From Epiperipatus broadwayi (Eukaryota; Onychophora; Udeonychophora; Euonychophora; Peripatidae): a DNA stretch of 64,000 bases. The notes beneath the pieces are model-generated. The model worked only from the letters and a program-made list of their open reading frames with translations. It was not told the DNA's origin and did no database searches. The stretch spans positions 60,001 through 124,000 of the forward strand of contig JAQFVV010006732.1 of assembly GCA_028023455.1 (NCBI GenBank), in the 5' to 3' direction. Positions 14,560-31,257 of this stretch are shown here, in pieces. The translations under genes were made by a program, and so were the position numbers. Numbering within the stretch: position 1 is the first letter of the stretch; each line of letters starts with the position of its first letter.

Positions 14560-16673
14560 AAGTAAATGACTGGCATTCTAGCAGGTTTTTAGGAAACATG
14601 TACTTTCTAGTAAGCTAATGTGTCCTATTAAGATCATAATAATAATCACTTGGATTACCAAAAAGAAATGCTTACTTTAATCAACAAATGTCTAAAATAA
14701 TAATAATAAATTTAGAATATTTATAGCCTATTACCTAGAATGACGTTCAAATAATAGAATTAAAAGGGTACATTTCATTCCTTCTCTTATCCTAAAACAA
14801 CACAGATAAAATATTTAATTTACACCGTTTGAATTCTGATAATCGCTAAATAATGTGCAGTCTGACTTATGCTTGGATACATCCATTGCAATGCTTAAGT
14901 GGGCGATTATTAATTTGAAAATTTTAATTAGAAAATAAATATTTATATCATGTTTCTTATCAAATATTAGTGATCTTAGATCATAAAAGTAATAATTATC
15001 TAATTTGAAAATATACATTTTTATTTTTCTATGTGGATTTGTGGAATCAAAGAAAAGAATTTCATTCAGAAAAATACTCAAACCAAATTTTAATAATTTA
15101 CAAAAAAATACATTTATTAAAGCTGAACATCAAAAACAATTATTTACAAAGCACACTAATACAATGACAGTTTGGACATCATAGCTACTGTATGTATTTT
15201 TATATTTAATTCTGAGGCACAATAATTATAAACTAACTTTATTCAAAGTCTCTTCCCCTCTTGGTTGTCTAGTTTTAAAATTGCTAAAAAAAAATAGAAC
15301 CATAAACTAATATAAGTAATCCCTAGAATATTTATTTGACAAATCACTATTTATTCTAGTTAAAAAAATAAGGCATTAAACAAACATTTAATGCAATTGA
15401 AAATAATAATTATAATGGTTGGCTAGCTTGTACCATAAACTAATTAACATTGCCATATATTTTATAGTCACACACTTATTTATGATATCTTACTGCTAAT
15501 AAAGTAATAAAACAAAAATAGAAAGGTAAGTTCAATCTAACCTATTGCTGCTTCTAAATTAGATGGATAATATGATGATGATAATTATTATCATTACATA
15601 ATAACTGATTATTACCTAACATTATGTTAATCATGACAAACCAAATGGTAAATAAAAGCATTCATCAGAAGTTATACATACCCTGACATTTAATTTATTT
15701 AATGTCAACATAATAATATTAAATTTCTAAATTTAAAGTAACTTACAAAACCCCTTCGCAGATTTCTCCATATGACACATAAAATAACTTGTGTCTGTGT
15801 ATTTCCATCATGCTATGCTTTAATCTAAGCAATTAATCTATTAAATATTGTGGATGTGATTGTATATCACTGGCGAAGCATAGTAGCACAATACAGATAT
15901 CATTATTATTATTATTATCAACCAAAGTACTAAAAATTACTAAATGCACCTGAGGAGATGACTACCTCAACAACCAGCTATCATTGCCATAACTTACATA
16001 AATATAATATTCTACACCTTCTGTTGTGGAAAATTTGATCTTTCAAATAGCATATGAGGGAAATAAGCTCCTCAGAGCAAGACAACATGACTATAATAAT
16101 GGTGGTCCCCATGCCTATCTCTCAGGAATAAGTGTAGGTGTGGACACATTCTCATTATCTAAGGAAAATGAAAAACACACCAAAGGTAAATGATCCTCTC
16201 TATGGGATCTAACTATCTAAGCTATATATGAAAATATTTTGAAAAACATTGTTCTCTCATGGCAAATACATACAATAATGGGAGAGCATTACATCCCACA
16301 AACAATAAATAGTATACTATCTGACAAAATGTAGAGCTATAAAGCATAGCTAATTCTAACAATGGCAAGATACAAATATATCACTAATAATAAAAAAAAA
16401 AATAATAGCTTATATGAACACTAAACTCTGTTCTAAACTCAATATGTTACACAATATCTGAAACTCACAGAAATGTATTAGTCAAAATGACTATAAATAC
16501 CTTAAAATAGCATAGTAAATATTTTCATAAGTTAAGGAATATAAACATGAACAATGAGCATAATAGATATCAATGAAATTATAGTGGACAAACTGTTGCA
16601 GTAAGTATTATTAATTAAATGGCTATAATGGAAAATTTCATTCTCAAGAAAATACAGAATGCAATTTCTGTTA
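14560..16673. other. AT-rich non-coding stretch
   Basis: Nothing recognisable. A short (ATT)n run lies near 15900. 15940-16210 is slightly less AT-rich, with no identifiable frame. Confidence 0.45.
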
Positions 16674-16681
16674 AATATTAA

Positions 16682-17512
16682 GGTTGTCGTCGATTAGCCA
16701 CCAAACACTGCCTGATGTTGCTGCTTCCATGCAAAAGCATAGAAAAATACTTCTCACAGAGCCTAAGCAGCTTTTGTGCTTTGCAGTACTATCACACACT
16801 TCACAGATTGCTACAGTATGATGTGAGGGTGTGTAAAATTCAAGTTGTCCTAAGTCTTTGCATGTGCAGACAAAGTACTTATTTTTTATATAACCTGACA
16901 TAGTTTTAGATAGTATTAATTGTAAGACAAAAGATGTGTTTCCTTACACATATTTTTATAGTTAAATGAATTTCAAAATTGAAAGTTTCAGTCATTATAT
17001 AGAAATCAGACATAAAATGTATTTTGCATAGGGACAGCTATGAGGCTTGTAAAGCATAAGCTTGGATTGATCAGAGGGGACTTTTCAAATTGAATTGTGT
17101 TTGTAAATTGTTTTAAAATATTGTTGATTTTTTGTTGATAAGGCATTAATTGAAAAAAAGAAATATTAGATTTTATGAAATAATTTTGATTTTAAAAATA
17201 TTGTGTATGTTATGATGGCTGATCCTTTGGATCAACAAAGACATTAGGTCACCCTCCCTGTAAATTCCAGCACTATACAGTGACATGTAGCAGTGTGAGG
17301 TGGATGTTTTAAAAATTGTCTCACATGTGATGGACAATCCTACATATCGCAAAGACATTGGATCTCTCACCCTGCAAATTCCAGTGTGACATGCTGACAT
17401 ATAGTAGTGTAAAAAAAGTAAATTGTAAATCAGCCCAGTAACATTATATCTATTGGTTTTTGACTAGCAACAGAGACACCAGATGGTGTTTGGTGGCTAA
17501 TTGATGATAACC
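16682..17512. mobile_element. non-autonomous DNA transposon (MITE-like), 831 bp, 8-bp TSD
   Basis: The left end begins GGTTGTCGTCGATTAGCCAC and the right end, on the minus strand, begins GGTTATCATCAATTAGCCAC. The inverted similarity continues for about 45-50 bp, including CACCAAACAC. The exact 8-bp sequence AATATTAA occurs immediately outside both ends (16674-16681 and 17513-17520), as expected of a target-site duplication. There is no transposase, only short non-significant frames. 8-bp duplications are known for hAT, P and Merlin; a GG terminus would be compatible with Merlin, but I cannot assign a superfamily by eye. Confidence 0.85.
17228..17415. repeat. internal imperfect direct duplication in the 16.7-kb transposon
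   Basis: Two blocks of about 65-70 bp, starting near 17236 and 17348, share CAAAGACATT, CACCCT, GCAAATTCCAG-like and TAGCAGTGTGA-like segments in the same order. A related segment occurs in the left half near 16780-16840. Subterminal repeats of this kind often serve as transposase-binding sites in DNA transposons; that role is inferred. Confidence 0.6.
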
Positions 17513-17656
17513 AATATTAAACTTCTGCTAAACATATATGCAACTTTAAGTTAAACCCTTCACCAATATATTTAAATTTACCTGTGTGTAATAAAAATAT
17601 CTACACACTTAATTGCAAATTCCTTGAGTTAGCTTCAAATAATAAAGTAAGATATC

Positions 17657-17673
17657 TTGACATATAAAATAAA

Positions 17674-17711
<38 letters not shown>

Positions 17712-17759
17712 TTTATTTTATATGTCAATATATATATATATTGACTTTTACGCTGTATG

Positions 17760-17798
<39 letters not shown>
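17657..17798. repeat. (TA)n palindrome followed by (GT)n
   Basis: Perfect 18-bp arms, TTGACATATAAAATAAAG at 17657-17674 and its complement at 17711-17728, flank a (TA)n core. A second short TA run follows, then (GT)n at 17768-17798. Confidence 0.85.
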
Positions 17799-17802
<4 letters not shown>

Positions 17803-17879
17803 CGAGTATGTTACCATTATTTTAATAAACTAAAATCAAAAATATTGATAATAATAATGATAAACTCAGTTGACTAGTA

Positions 17880-19743
17880 AAGCTTCATCAGCAGTAGGCA
17901 AGTAGGTGTGAAGTCCCACGTTGTTTGCGGTATACATAATATTGACACCTTCATAATTTTCAAACTAATATTTTGCTTAAAGGTAACAAAGCAGTTACAA
18001 CTTTTACTCCGGTAGAAAACAAGCACATAAGTAAGATATACTATTTTAAACACAAATATGTATGTATTTATTGTATAGAGACACAATATAAACAAGAATT
18101 AGCTAGTTTTAAAATATGACAATTAATTGTGTACAATTCATAGTAAATGTAGACTTCTAATAAATATTTGTGGTTTCGATAAATGTCCATTATTAACATT
18201 TACCAACTCTTCCTTCATTTTACTCTGTCTTATTCAATTTAATTTCTTAACAAGAATCTTTTTTTAAAAGTTTTCCATTTTCTCTGCAAAACACAGACAA
18301 TGAATAAACATTTCCACCATAAAAAAAAAAAAAAAAAACTGGTATTTTATTTTGTTAATATAATTTAAAATTCAGGAGACCATATTCTACTTGCAGAAAT
18401 GTTTTTTTTTTTTTTTTTTTAAAAATAAAATAAAATAAAACATTTGAGCATTTAAGCATTTATTCAAGTCAGTTTAATTTTGAACAGTTCTTAATTTATT
18501 TATTTATATTAAACTTGGCTTTACATTTGATACCTTCCAATAAAATAATATTTATTATCATAAATGATTTAATATACTGATCCATATGACTTTCTTATTA
18601 ATGAAAACACTTTTACCTGTTGAACTCCAAAGTTGAATATTATTAGTTCTACTTTTTTGGAAATTCAGTAATAAATATTGTGTATCAACTTGGCACATAA
18701 TGTTACAATGAAATTTAGATAATTTTAGTTTAAAAAAAACATTAACCTTCAGATATCTTAATTTGGCTTTCAGCAGTCCATTCTGTATTAAGACTTTTAA
18801 GAAAAGTATGATTTACACTTGTTTTAAATAAATACAAATAAGAAAAAAATATCCTGTTTTAAACTTTTTCTAGAACAGTATCTGCTCTAAAAAAAAAAAA
18901 AAATCAGTTCTATAAAAAAAAAAAAAAAAATAGATATCACGTGTCTGCATTCTATTTCAGAGTTAACAACAAATCAACTAATTAACATGAATAAAGTTTT
19001 TTTCAATATAATAATAAAGTAAATATACTGATTCTCATAATTTCAAATCTAATAATATTTTTAATTTTACCTTAATTTTCGTTTATATCAGAAGTTTAAA
19101 ACAATACATTTAAGTTTTGATTTTCCAAGTTTATTACATATTTCACTTTTAAAGTTTAATAAATAAATTAAATATTTTAATGAATAGAATCAAAGATTTA
19201 AAAGTCAATAAGAAAATACATGCATGCACACACACATGAGAGTCAGAAACTAACTTTATTTAAGACAAGCTTATTTTAATAGTAAACCTAAATTTTGAAT
19301 AACTAAATACTATTGAATCATTTTGATAATTAACTGAAGTATAAATTATAAATGTAGTAATATGAAATAATTTACCCAACTTATTAGCAATTTAGTAACC
19401 TAATAAATTTTAAACACTACCATTTAAAATATTCATTCAGCTAGCTTTCTTTCTTCTTTTAACTTATATAAAATTTAACATTATGAACTGCACATTTTAT
19501 TACATCTTAACCAAATATGCTTATAGCACTTATATATTTTATTAATACATTTTATTAAATGATTGTTTAAATTTAAATATATGAAATATTGCTTCTTAAG
19601 TGATACCATTTTATCTACAGATTAAATAATATCGTTTTATGTCTCTAGTTATTAGTTTTATTTTATTTCTTATTTTTTTAGATGACTAACTATCATATAA
19701 TGCAATGTTAAAATTTTAAATAAAATCATGTGGCATATCACTT

Positions 19744-19744
<1 letters not shown>
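17880..19744. other. AT-rich non-coding stretch with homopolymers
   Basis: No gene is recognised. Long A and T runs occur near 18320, 18402, 18889 and 18915. Confidence 0.45.
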
Positions 19745-19823
<79 letters not shown>

Positions 19824-19880
19824 GATATATATTATAAGATCTGAAGCACTATATATATATATATATATATATTGCTTCAG
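19745..19880. repeat. (TA)n array plus short (TA)n-cored hairpin
   Basis: Pure (TA)n at 19745-19821. It is followed by an 8-bp perfect inverted pair, CTGAAGCA (19841-19848) and TGCTTCAG (19873-19880), with a TA core. Confidence 0.85.
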
Positions 19881-20205
19881 AATTATGCTTAGCAGTTGAC
19901 ACTAAAACAAATTCCAATCATGAATGTTATAATATATTTTTGTATGAATATTATTCATTCTTAATAATCCCAATAGTATGTATTCAGTAAAGTGTCACAC
20001 AATCATCAATGGAAAAATCAATCAAATATCCAATTCAGGAATATTTGAAACACATGTAAATATAAAACTTTAAAATTTGTGCATAAATAATCAGTAACCT
20101 GCAGTCATGCTTAAAAATGTAACAATGAGGCATGCAAAATTTTGAAAATATATTTTCCTATGTACAACTATTTTAATATCCTCTTTATTGCATAAATGTT
20201 TTAGG

Positions 20206-20215
20206 TATATATATA

Positions 20216-20263
<48 letters not shown>
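20206..20263. repeat. (TA)n microsatellite
   Basis: TA array at the left edge of the 20.3-21.4 kb repeat block. Confidence 0.92.
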
Positions 20264-20270
<7 letters not shown>

Positions 20271-20272
20271 TT

Positions 20273-21106
20273 TGAAAAACAAAAAAACCCAAGTTAAAGA
20301 ACTTGCTAACGCTTGTATTTATGATAACAGATGGTGTTCTACCAAAAGCACCGTCAAGCATAGTTTTCTGTTTACATAAACGTCAGAGCGAGTATTCACT
20401 ATCTCTAACTTTAATTCCACTTTCAGATCATGATTTCAAGCTATTTTCTATCGTCAGTGAAAGACAGGAATAAGAAACTAGATCTAAACTCAAACTCTGA
20501 GCATTTATGAAAAAGATTCTATTCAGCTTGCAAGCGTGAATCTGTTAGACATGTTAATGTCTTCAAACTCAGCATAGCAAGCCAGATAGATACATGGGTC
20601 TGATCTCAGTTCAGCATCACCACATAGTAGAAGCCTCTGCAATATACATCATTGCAAGAAAGACGTCAAAGGTACATTTATGAAAAACAAAAAAACACAA
20701 GTTAAAAAACTTGCTAACGCTTGTATTTATGATAACAGATGGTGTTCTACCAAAAACACTGTCAAGCGTAGTTTTCTGTTTACATAAACGTCAGAGTGAG
20801 TATTCACTATCTCTAACTTTAATTCCACTTTCAGATCATGATTTCAAGCTATTTGCTATTGTCAGTGAAAGACAGGAATAAGAAACTAGATCTAAACACA
20901 AACTCTGAGCATTTATGAAACAGTTTCTATTCAGCTTGTCTTAGACACATTAATGTCTTCAAACTCAGCATAGAAAACAATATAGCTACATGGGTCTGAT
21001 CTCAGTTCAGCATCACCACATAGTAGAAGCCTCTGCAATATACATCATTGCAAGAAAGACCTCAAAGGTACATTTATGAAAAACAAAAAAACACAAGTTA
21101 AAAAAC
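20273..21106 (+). repeat. tandem repeat of about 400 bp, two direct units plus a stub
   Basis: Unit 1 starts at TGAAAAACAAAAAAAC (20273). Unit 2 starts with the same motif at 20681, a spacing of 408. A third start at 21077, spacing 396, is only about 30 bp long. Units 1 and 2 are very similar; unit 2 lacks about 12 bp present in unit 1 near the AAGCGTGAATCT segment. No coding frame or known RNA is recognised. The high similarity suggests recent duplication or an ongoing satellite-like family. Confidence 0.85.
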
Positions 21107-21407
21107 AATGTGGTGATGCTGAACTGAGATCAGACCCATGTAGCTATCTGGCTTGCTAGCCTGAGTTTGAAGACATTAACGTGTCTAAGAGATTCACGCT
21201 TGCAAGCTGAATAGAAACTGTTTCATAAATGCTCAGAGTTTGTGTTTAGATCTAGTTTCTTATTCCTGTCTTTCACTGATGATAGAAAATAGCTTGAAAT
21301 CATGATCTGAAAGTGGAATTAAAGTTAGAGATAGTGAATACTCGCTCTGATGTTTATGTAAACAGAAAACTATGCTTGACGGTGTTTTTGGTAGAACACT
21401 ATCTGTT

Positions 21408-21412
<5 letters not shown>
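21107..21412 (-). repeat. inverted third copy of the 400-bp unit
   Basis: Read on the minus strand, this copies the part of the unit from TATGATAACAGAT to the CAGCATCACCACAT end, with about 305 bp of high similarity. Together with unit 2 it makes a large hairpin, with a loop of about 80 bp around 21024-21106. It ends directly in the (TA)n at 21411, mirroring the (TA)n that precedes unit 1. Confidence 0.85.

Positions 21413-21454
<42 letters not shown>
21411..21454. repeat. (TA)n microsatellite
   Basis: TA array separating the 400-bp repeat block from the first Penelope-like pair. Confidence 0.92.
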
Positions 21455-21457
<3 letters not shown>

Positions 21458-21849
21458 AGGTAAATGGTGACTTCACATTATAATTATTTTTATATTTCAT
21501 GTAATAAAATAACTAAATAGCTAATACATCAATACAATAATAAGTACCTTTCTCAGAGCGTCTTCTTTCTCAAATCATAGGGATGTGCTTGAGATTTAAA
21601 ATTATGGTTTTTATCTTGTTCTTTCTCCTCGTATTTAAATTTTATTGATTGAAAAGTTTTAAAAATTAATTTGTCTTCCGATTTAGATATAGATGCGTTC
21701 AAATGTTGTTAATTGTATCTAATTCATGCCTTTCATTCAACCTCTAGGGCCTTTAAAAGTCTTTATAGCTTCTCTTAGCAATATCTGGTCATACTGTCCC
21801 ATATTTACTAGAATATATGTTTCATCAAAATTGATTCGATTAGCTAATT

Positions 21850-22215
21850 TTATAAGAGAGTAAATAGCTGATGAATTGGATTTTTTCTGACTGCCAGAAT
21901 GTGCTCTTTTTTTCTAACATTTATTATACCTTTAGTCTGTCTAATATATGAATGTGAACAGACTCTACATGAAATTCCATATACACTATGACACTCCTGA
22001 TATATTTTATTTTTAGGAAGTGGAAATATTTCATTATTTTTTTTAAATGTAGGGTAAATTGTGTGAATATTATTTTTCCTTAGAATGTTACCAATTATAT
22101 CAAATACTTCTTTTATATATGGCAAAGCTGGCTTAATTTCTGATGTATCAAAATCTTTTTTTCTTTTTATATGAAAAAGCACTATTAATAATGTTGTAAC
22201 TAAAACCATTATCAA
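21850..22215 (-). pseudogene. Penelope-like C-terminal region with decayed GIY-YIG endonuclease
   Basis: A 121-residue open segment. Around residues 78-107 it reads VYGISC..CSHSYIRQTKG followed by RKKEH. This matches the GIY...YIGQT...R.KEH pattern of the GIY-YIG endonuclease that ends Penelope proteins. The glycine of YIG is replaced by arginine, so the nuclease is expected to be dead. It lies downstream of the RT fragment on the same strand, as the family layout predicts. Confidence 0.7.
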
Positions 22216-22481
22216 GGAGCATTTTATTAGTAGCAGAAATATTATGGAGATATTGGCTATAATCAGAAAGTCTCTTCATTCTATCTAGCAATATCTTTGC
22301 CACTAAAATAGTTGTGCACTATGGTGATGCGAATAATAATAGATATCTCTCAATGTGTGTTGTTTTTTTATATACACCATGGGATAATGAACCATCCCCT
22401 TTTCTTTCAATTAAAACATATAAAAAGGCGATTGATTATTTTCTATTTCCACAGTAAATTTGATATTGTTATGAAAAGTGT

Positions 22482-22700
22482 TTAAAAAAGTAAAAAAAAC
22501 GTCATCAAGTACATGCTTACCATGAAGCAAAAAACAAATATATCATCAACATACCTCAGCCATATAGATGGTTTTTTAACTGCTGAAGTCAAAAATTTAT
22601 TTTCCAATTCTTCTATAAAAATAAAAGTGAATGCTGGAGAAATTGGTGAATACATAGCTAGTCCTGATATTTGTTTATATATCTGCCCATCAAAAACCAA
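22482..22700 (-). pseudogene. Penelope-like reverse transcriptase fragment
   Basis: A 72-residue open segment with the Penelope family signature: FDGQIYKQ.SGL (residues 3-14), an SPISPAF motif in place of the usual GSPLSPAL, and the catalytic box RYVDDIF near residue 50. In the family this core copies element RNA into DNA. The fragment lacks the N- and C-terminal RT domains. The minus-strand sequence upstream (22700-22955) still reads as drifted RT. Confidence 0.8.
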
Positions 22701-22956
22701 AAAAAAATATTGAATAAGCAGTTTTTAATCAAAAGCACCATAAAATTAGGTAATTGAATATTTTTTTTAAAAAACCTGAATACTTTCATTTTCAGCTACA
22801 CTAAGACACTAGTTCATTTTTTGGCTTTTTTATAGCCACATTTCACAGAAATATCATCATATGTTAAAGATTCAATACATTTTGTTGAGCTTATCTATGA
22901 TATTAAATTATCTAAGAATGATAATTAAGTTTTGATATTGTTTCATTTTTTTATTA

Positions 22957-25853
<2,897 letters not shown>

Positions 25854-25858
25854 AAAAT

Positions 25859-26473
25859 ATGTTGGGTTTTGGAATATATGTCATCGCATCTTCTTGTGAT
25901 TTTGTTGATAGAATTAAAACTATAAAAACAAATGATAATGATTTGTTGGCTTCATTGGATGCAACAGAATTATACGGATCAAATTATCATCTTGAATCTA
26001 TAAGATTAATTGAAATTGCACTATTTAATTTGTCTGTAAATAAATATTTTATAGATTTTGTTATTAAATCACTGACATTTAGTGATGATATTATTGCAAC
26101 ATATAATAATAACTTTTATAAAATGGGTAAAGGATAGCCAATGGGATTACCTAAGGTTGCACAAATTTTAAATTTTACATTATCAAAATATGAAGATATT
26201 ATATTTAATTCTTATAATTTTGAAAGTTTTAAAATTTATACTAGATATGTTGATGATGTTTTCATTTGTGGTCATCAAGACATTATCAATGTTGTCTTAT
26301 ATAAACTGAATAATTTAAATATTTTAAAATGGACTATTGAGAATGACCAAAATGGAAAAATAAAAATTTTGGATCTACAAATATATAGATATGTTACTGA
26401 TTTAAATTATAAATTAATTTTTAAACCAAATGGAGAAAGAGGATGTATTCATTTTAAATCTGTGTTCCAATGA
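25859..26473 (+). pseudogene. Penelope-like element 2 reverse transcriptase, one internal stop
   Basis: Two adjoining open pieces (25859-26137 and 26141-26473) share one frame around a single stop codon near 26136. The stop falls just before PMGL, the family's PMGS motif. The catalytic box is intact as RYVDDVF near 26250, followed by the KWTIE...ILDLQIY segment typical of Penelope RT. It is better preserved than the minus copy but 5'-truncated. Confidence 0.82.
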
Positions 26474-26914
26474 TACATAAAATAGCAAGGCTGAAATCAT
26501 TTTAGCATTGCAATGATAAATTATGTAGATATAGGAGTGATAAAATTTTAAATATCAAACTCTTTGCTAATGAAATTTTAAAGTTTGGTTATGATAAAAA
26601 CCAAATTATATGTACAGTAAATTCATTTAATAATAAGAAGAGGGTTTGCTCTGTGACCTTTGATAATAAAAAAAGAGTATCTATGCCATTTGTAAATAAT
26701 ATGTAATCTAAATTATTTAAGAATATATTTAAAGAGAAGTATAATATTTCATTTTGTGTTTCTCTGAACGTTAATTGATTGATTAATAATTCTAAGAGTA
26801 TAATTCCTAAAATGGAAAGAAGTAATATAATTTATCAGATTTCATGTGGATGTAATAAATTATATATTGGTGAATTGAAAGGTTCTTAGGAAAAATGATT
26901 AAAGGAGCATTAGT

Positions 26915-27025
<111 letters not shown>

Positions 27026-27371
27026 GTAAATAGTCAATATAATACAGTTTCAGTATTATTTGACCATGAAAAGACTTACAATTATAGGTTTACAATAATT
27101 ATTAATGAAATCAAATAATAAATGGAAAAAAATAATCATAAAAAAGAAAAATTAAAAAGGCAGTTTTAATAGTTAAATATAAAGAAAATGTCATTAATAG
27201 GCAAGTTGTAAATATGGTCATACACAGCTTATGGAAATTTATGTAAGATTAAAATTTGAAAATCAGTTAAAGCTGATGAGGATTACTATATATTTGAAAT
27301 CACTACTAAAGAATTTAAAATACATTTTTATTGTTATATAGATCGGAAGATATATATATATATATATATAT

Positions 27372-27437
27372 ACAGAAATGTTACAATTTACATATATATA
27401 TATATATATATATATATGTAAATTGTAACATTTCTGT
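27372..27437. repeat. 66-bp perfect (TA)n palindrome
   Basis: ACAGAAATGTTACAATTTAC and its exact reverse complement flank a (TA)n core at 27392-27418. Another TA run sits just left of it (27350-27371). It can form a cruciform. Confidence 0.9.
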
Positions 27438-27439
27438 TA

Positions 27440-28149
27440 CATTGCACACAATAACACCATGTGTATGAATAAATATATTTAAAGTTGAAAGAAAAATAGA
27501 ATTAAACACAGACAAAAAAATGTAGATATTTTTTTACATTTTCCTGGAATAAATAAACAATCCAGTAATTATGAATTTAAAATATAATTTTATTATAAAT
27601 TAAACATTTAAAATGTCTAAATAAGTATTAAGATTATATTCTGGTTTGAAATTAAAAGTAAGCATGTTTTCTAATAATTGTAAAACTGTGTATTATCTAC
27701 TTATAAAAATCTTTGTTGATTTTGAAGGGATTATAATTTTTTAAATCAAAAGAAAAAGTTTTTTAATTTACTGTTTTTGTCACTTCACTACTATTAAAAG
27801 AGTTGATAAAAATATTTTAAGTAACATAGTAATTGTTTTGAGAAGTAATTGGCTATGATGAAGATCTAAAGGAAGACAAAAGGGACCAGTCCAGCAGCTT
27901 CTCTTTGGTTCATTATGAAGGAGGTTTGACTCACATTAAGTTGACACAGTTTGTGTGTTCACTAGCCTGCTTAAACATGTTCTAGAAGTCATCTTGCATG
28001 ATGTATGACAATCATAGCAAGAAGGAAATAAAACAATGCCAACAATTAAACTGATTATTGTTTTCCTTATGATAACAATTACTGAGAATTATTTAGCTTT
28101 CTGAAATATTACCTATAGATATGCTGAAGTATTTATATGCAGAAAAGCA

Positions 28150-28192
<43 letters not shown>

Positions 28193-29232
28193 ATATAGGT
28201 GTATATAAATATTGACATATAAAATTTATAAATGTGTCTAGATTGTATTTTTATTTTAGAAAGTATTTGTGATGCGATCTTTTTATTTATTACTTACTTG
28301 ATGCAGTATTTTTTTTATATTTAAACTGTAAAGCATATTTGATATTTGAAGATCAACAATTGTTATAATAAAAATATTGAATAAGGAGTGTGTGGAAGAC
28401 CGAACCATACAATAAAAAATGCTATAGCAACAATGATTGATAATTACCATTAAAAAAATAAAAACAAAAACTTTCTTGTTGTTTTCTCTCCACAATCTTC
28501 TTTGCATACATAGAACATTTATTGGATTTGAAACATAATTAGAATGACAGGCTGAAAAAAATAATTTTATGAGTTAGGTTTCAAACTCTTGTGGTGTCCT
28601 ATTTCAATATAACATCTATTTGAAATTACACAAGTTATTGAGAAGCAAGTATTTGAGAGTAGAAATCCAATGGAATGAATTCATATACAGAGTTTCAAAA
28701 TAAACATAAGCTAAATTGTCAATTCGTTTCATCATTTTTTTTTGATCAATCATAACAACCTGGATAATAATAAAAATAAAAATTTTTACTAGTTAATTGT
28801 CTATAAAGTTAAAAAGGTTCATCAATTCACATGTCTGCCATTTAAACAATTTTGCGTATTATCTTAACCCACATCCGAATGGAAAATCACAGTGAACGGT
28901 TACTGAACATTGAAATAAAGAAATAGTAAAGAAGATTAAATGGTAAATAAAATTGATAATATTTTATTTTATTTTTTTATCATAAGAGTGATTTTAAAAA
29001 TAAATATTTAAGTGAAAGTAAACCAATTTGAAGTTTAATCAGTCGTTATGACTAAAAACATGTTAATTTTCATGGAATATTAAACTTTTCTATTTATTGT
29101 AACTCATATGCGACATATATATAGTCATACATAAAAAAAAATGTTATTAAGTTTTGAATTTATTCATATCAATAATAAAAACATTAGAAGTTACTTATCA
29201 TTAATTTTTTTGTTGTCTTTTAATTGTTAAAT

Positions 29233-29234
<2 letters not shown>
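27440..29234. other. AT-rich non-coding stretch
   Basis: No gene is recognised. A (TA)n run lies at 28152-28184. Confidence 0.45.
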
Positions 29235-29263
<29 letters not shown>

Positions 29264-29266
<3 letters not shown>

Positions 29267-29475
29267 ACCGTTCGGTTTTGTCTGTTCTTATAACAAGATC
29301 TAGTATCTAGGCAAAATTACCTCAAGTCCAATCATGTGCAGATACGTAAGTCAGGGACACTCATTAACTCTGCCCTATTTGCCTATTTTCCAGATCAACC
29401 CATCTATGAGCAACAATCCCAGTGATACCAATCTAATTTATTTCTCACAGCCGGCATCGTGAAACCGTGAAACAA
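29264..29475 (+). repeat. unknown short repeat family, copy 1 (partner at 37062-37285)
   Basis: It is preceded by (TA)n (29235-29262) and starts TGTACCG. It shares ordered blocks with 37062-37285: TCAAGTCC, a CATGTGCAGATACG-like segment, TCTGCCCTATTTGCCTAT, CCAG.TCAA and a terminal GCCGGCA. It is non-coding and less AT-rich than its surroundings. A TGT start beside TA could indicate a small LTR/TRIM; a SINE is the alternative. Confidence 0.6.
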
Positions 29476-30852
<1,377 letters not shown>

Positions 30853-31073
30853 AGGTGGGGGTTAGTGATTTCAAGAAAATAATATTGATTTAATCCATAT
30901 AAATATATTTAAAGTTTTCAGAAGTTGGCGCTATTATTTAATTAATAAAAAAAAACATTTCTAAGAGAAAAGATTTTTGCCCTGTTTTTAGAACATAACA
31001 TTGTACAATAATTATCTGATTTTTATATTACACTCCCAGACTCACAGTCATCTGCTATAATAAGAATAACAAA

Positions 31074-31257
<184 letters not shown>

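Larger units (their letters stand above)
21455..22955 (-). mobile_element. Penelope-like element 1, minus-strand half of a head-to-head pair
   Basis: A degraded, 5'-truncated Penelope-like retroelement. On the minus strand it encodes the characteristic reverse transcriptase core and then, downstream, a GIY-YIG-type endonuclease remnant. The reverse complement of its 3' part, including the AAGTACTTATTATTGTA-like end, recurs at about 24190-24288. The whole half is therefore the inverted partner of 22957-24288. Both halves start near 22956 and point outwards. Stops and frameshifts make it non-functional. Confidence 0.8.

Noticed and set aside
16671-16903. Opposed open frames of about 62-76 codons
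   Set aside because: They lie inside the non-autonomous DNA transposon and show no transposase motif.
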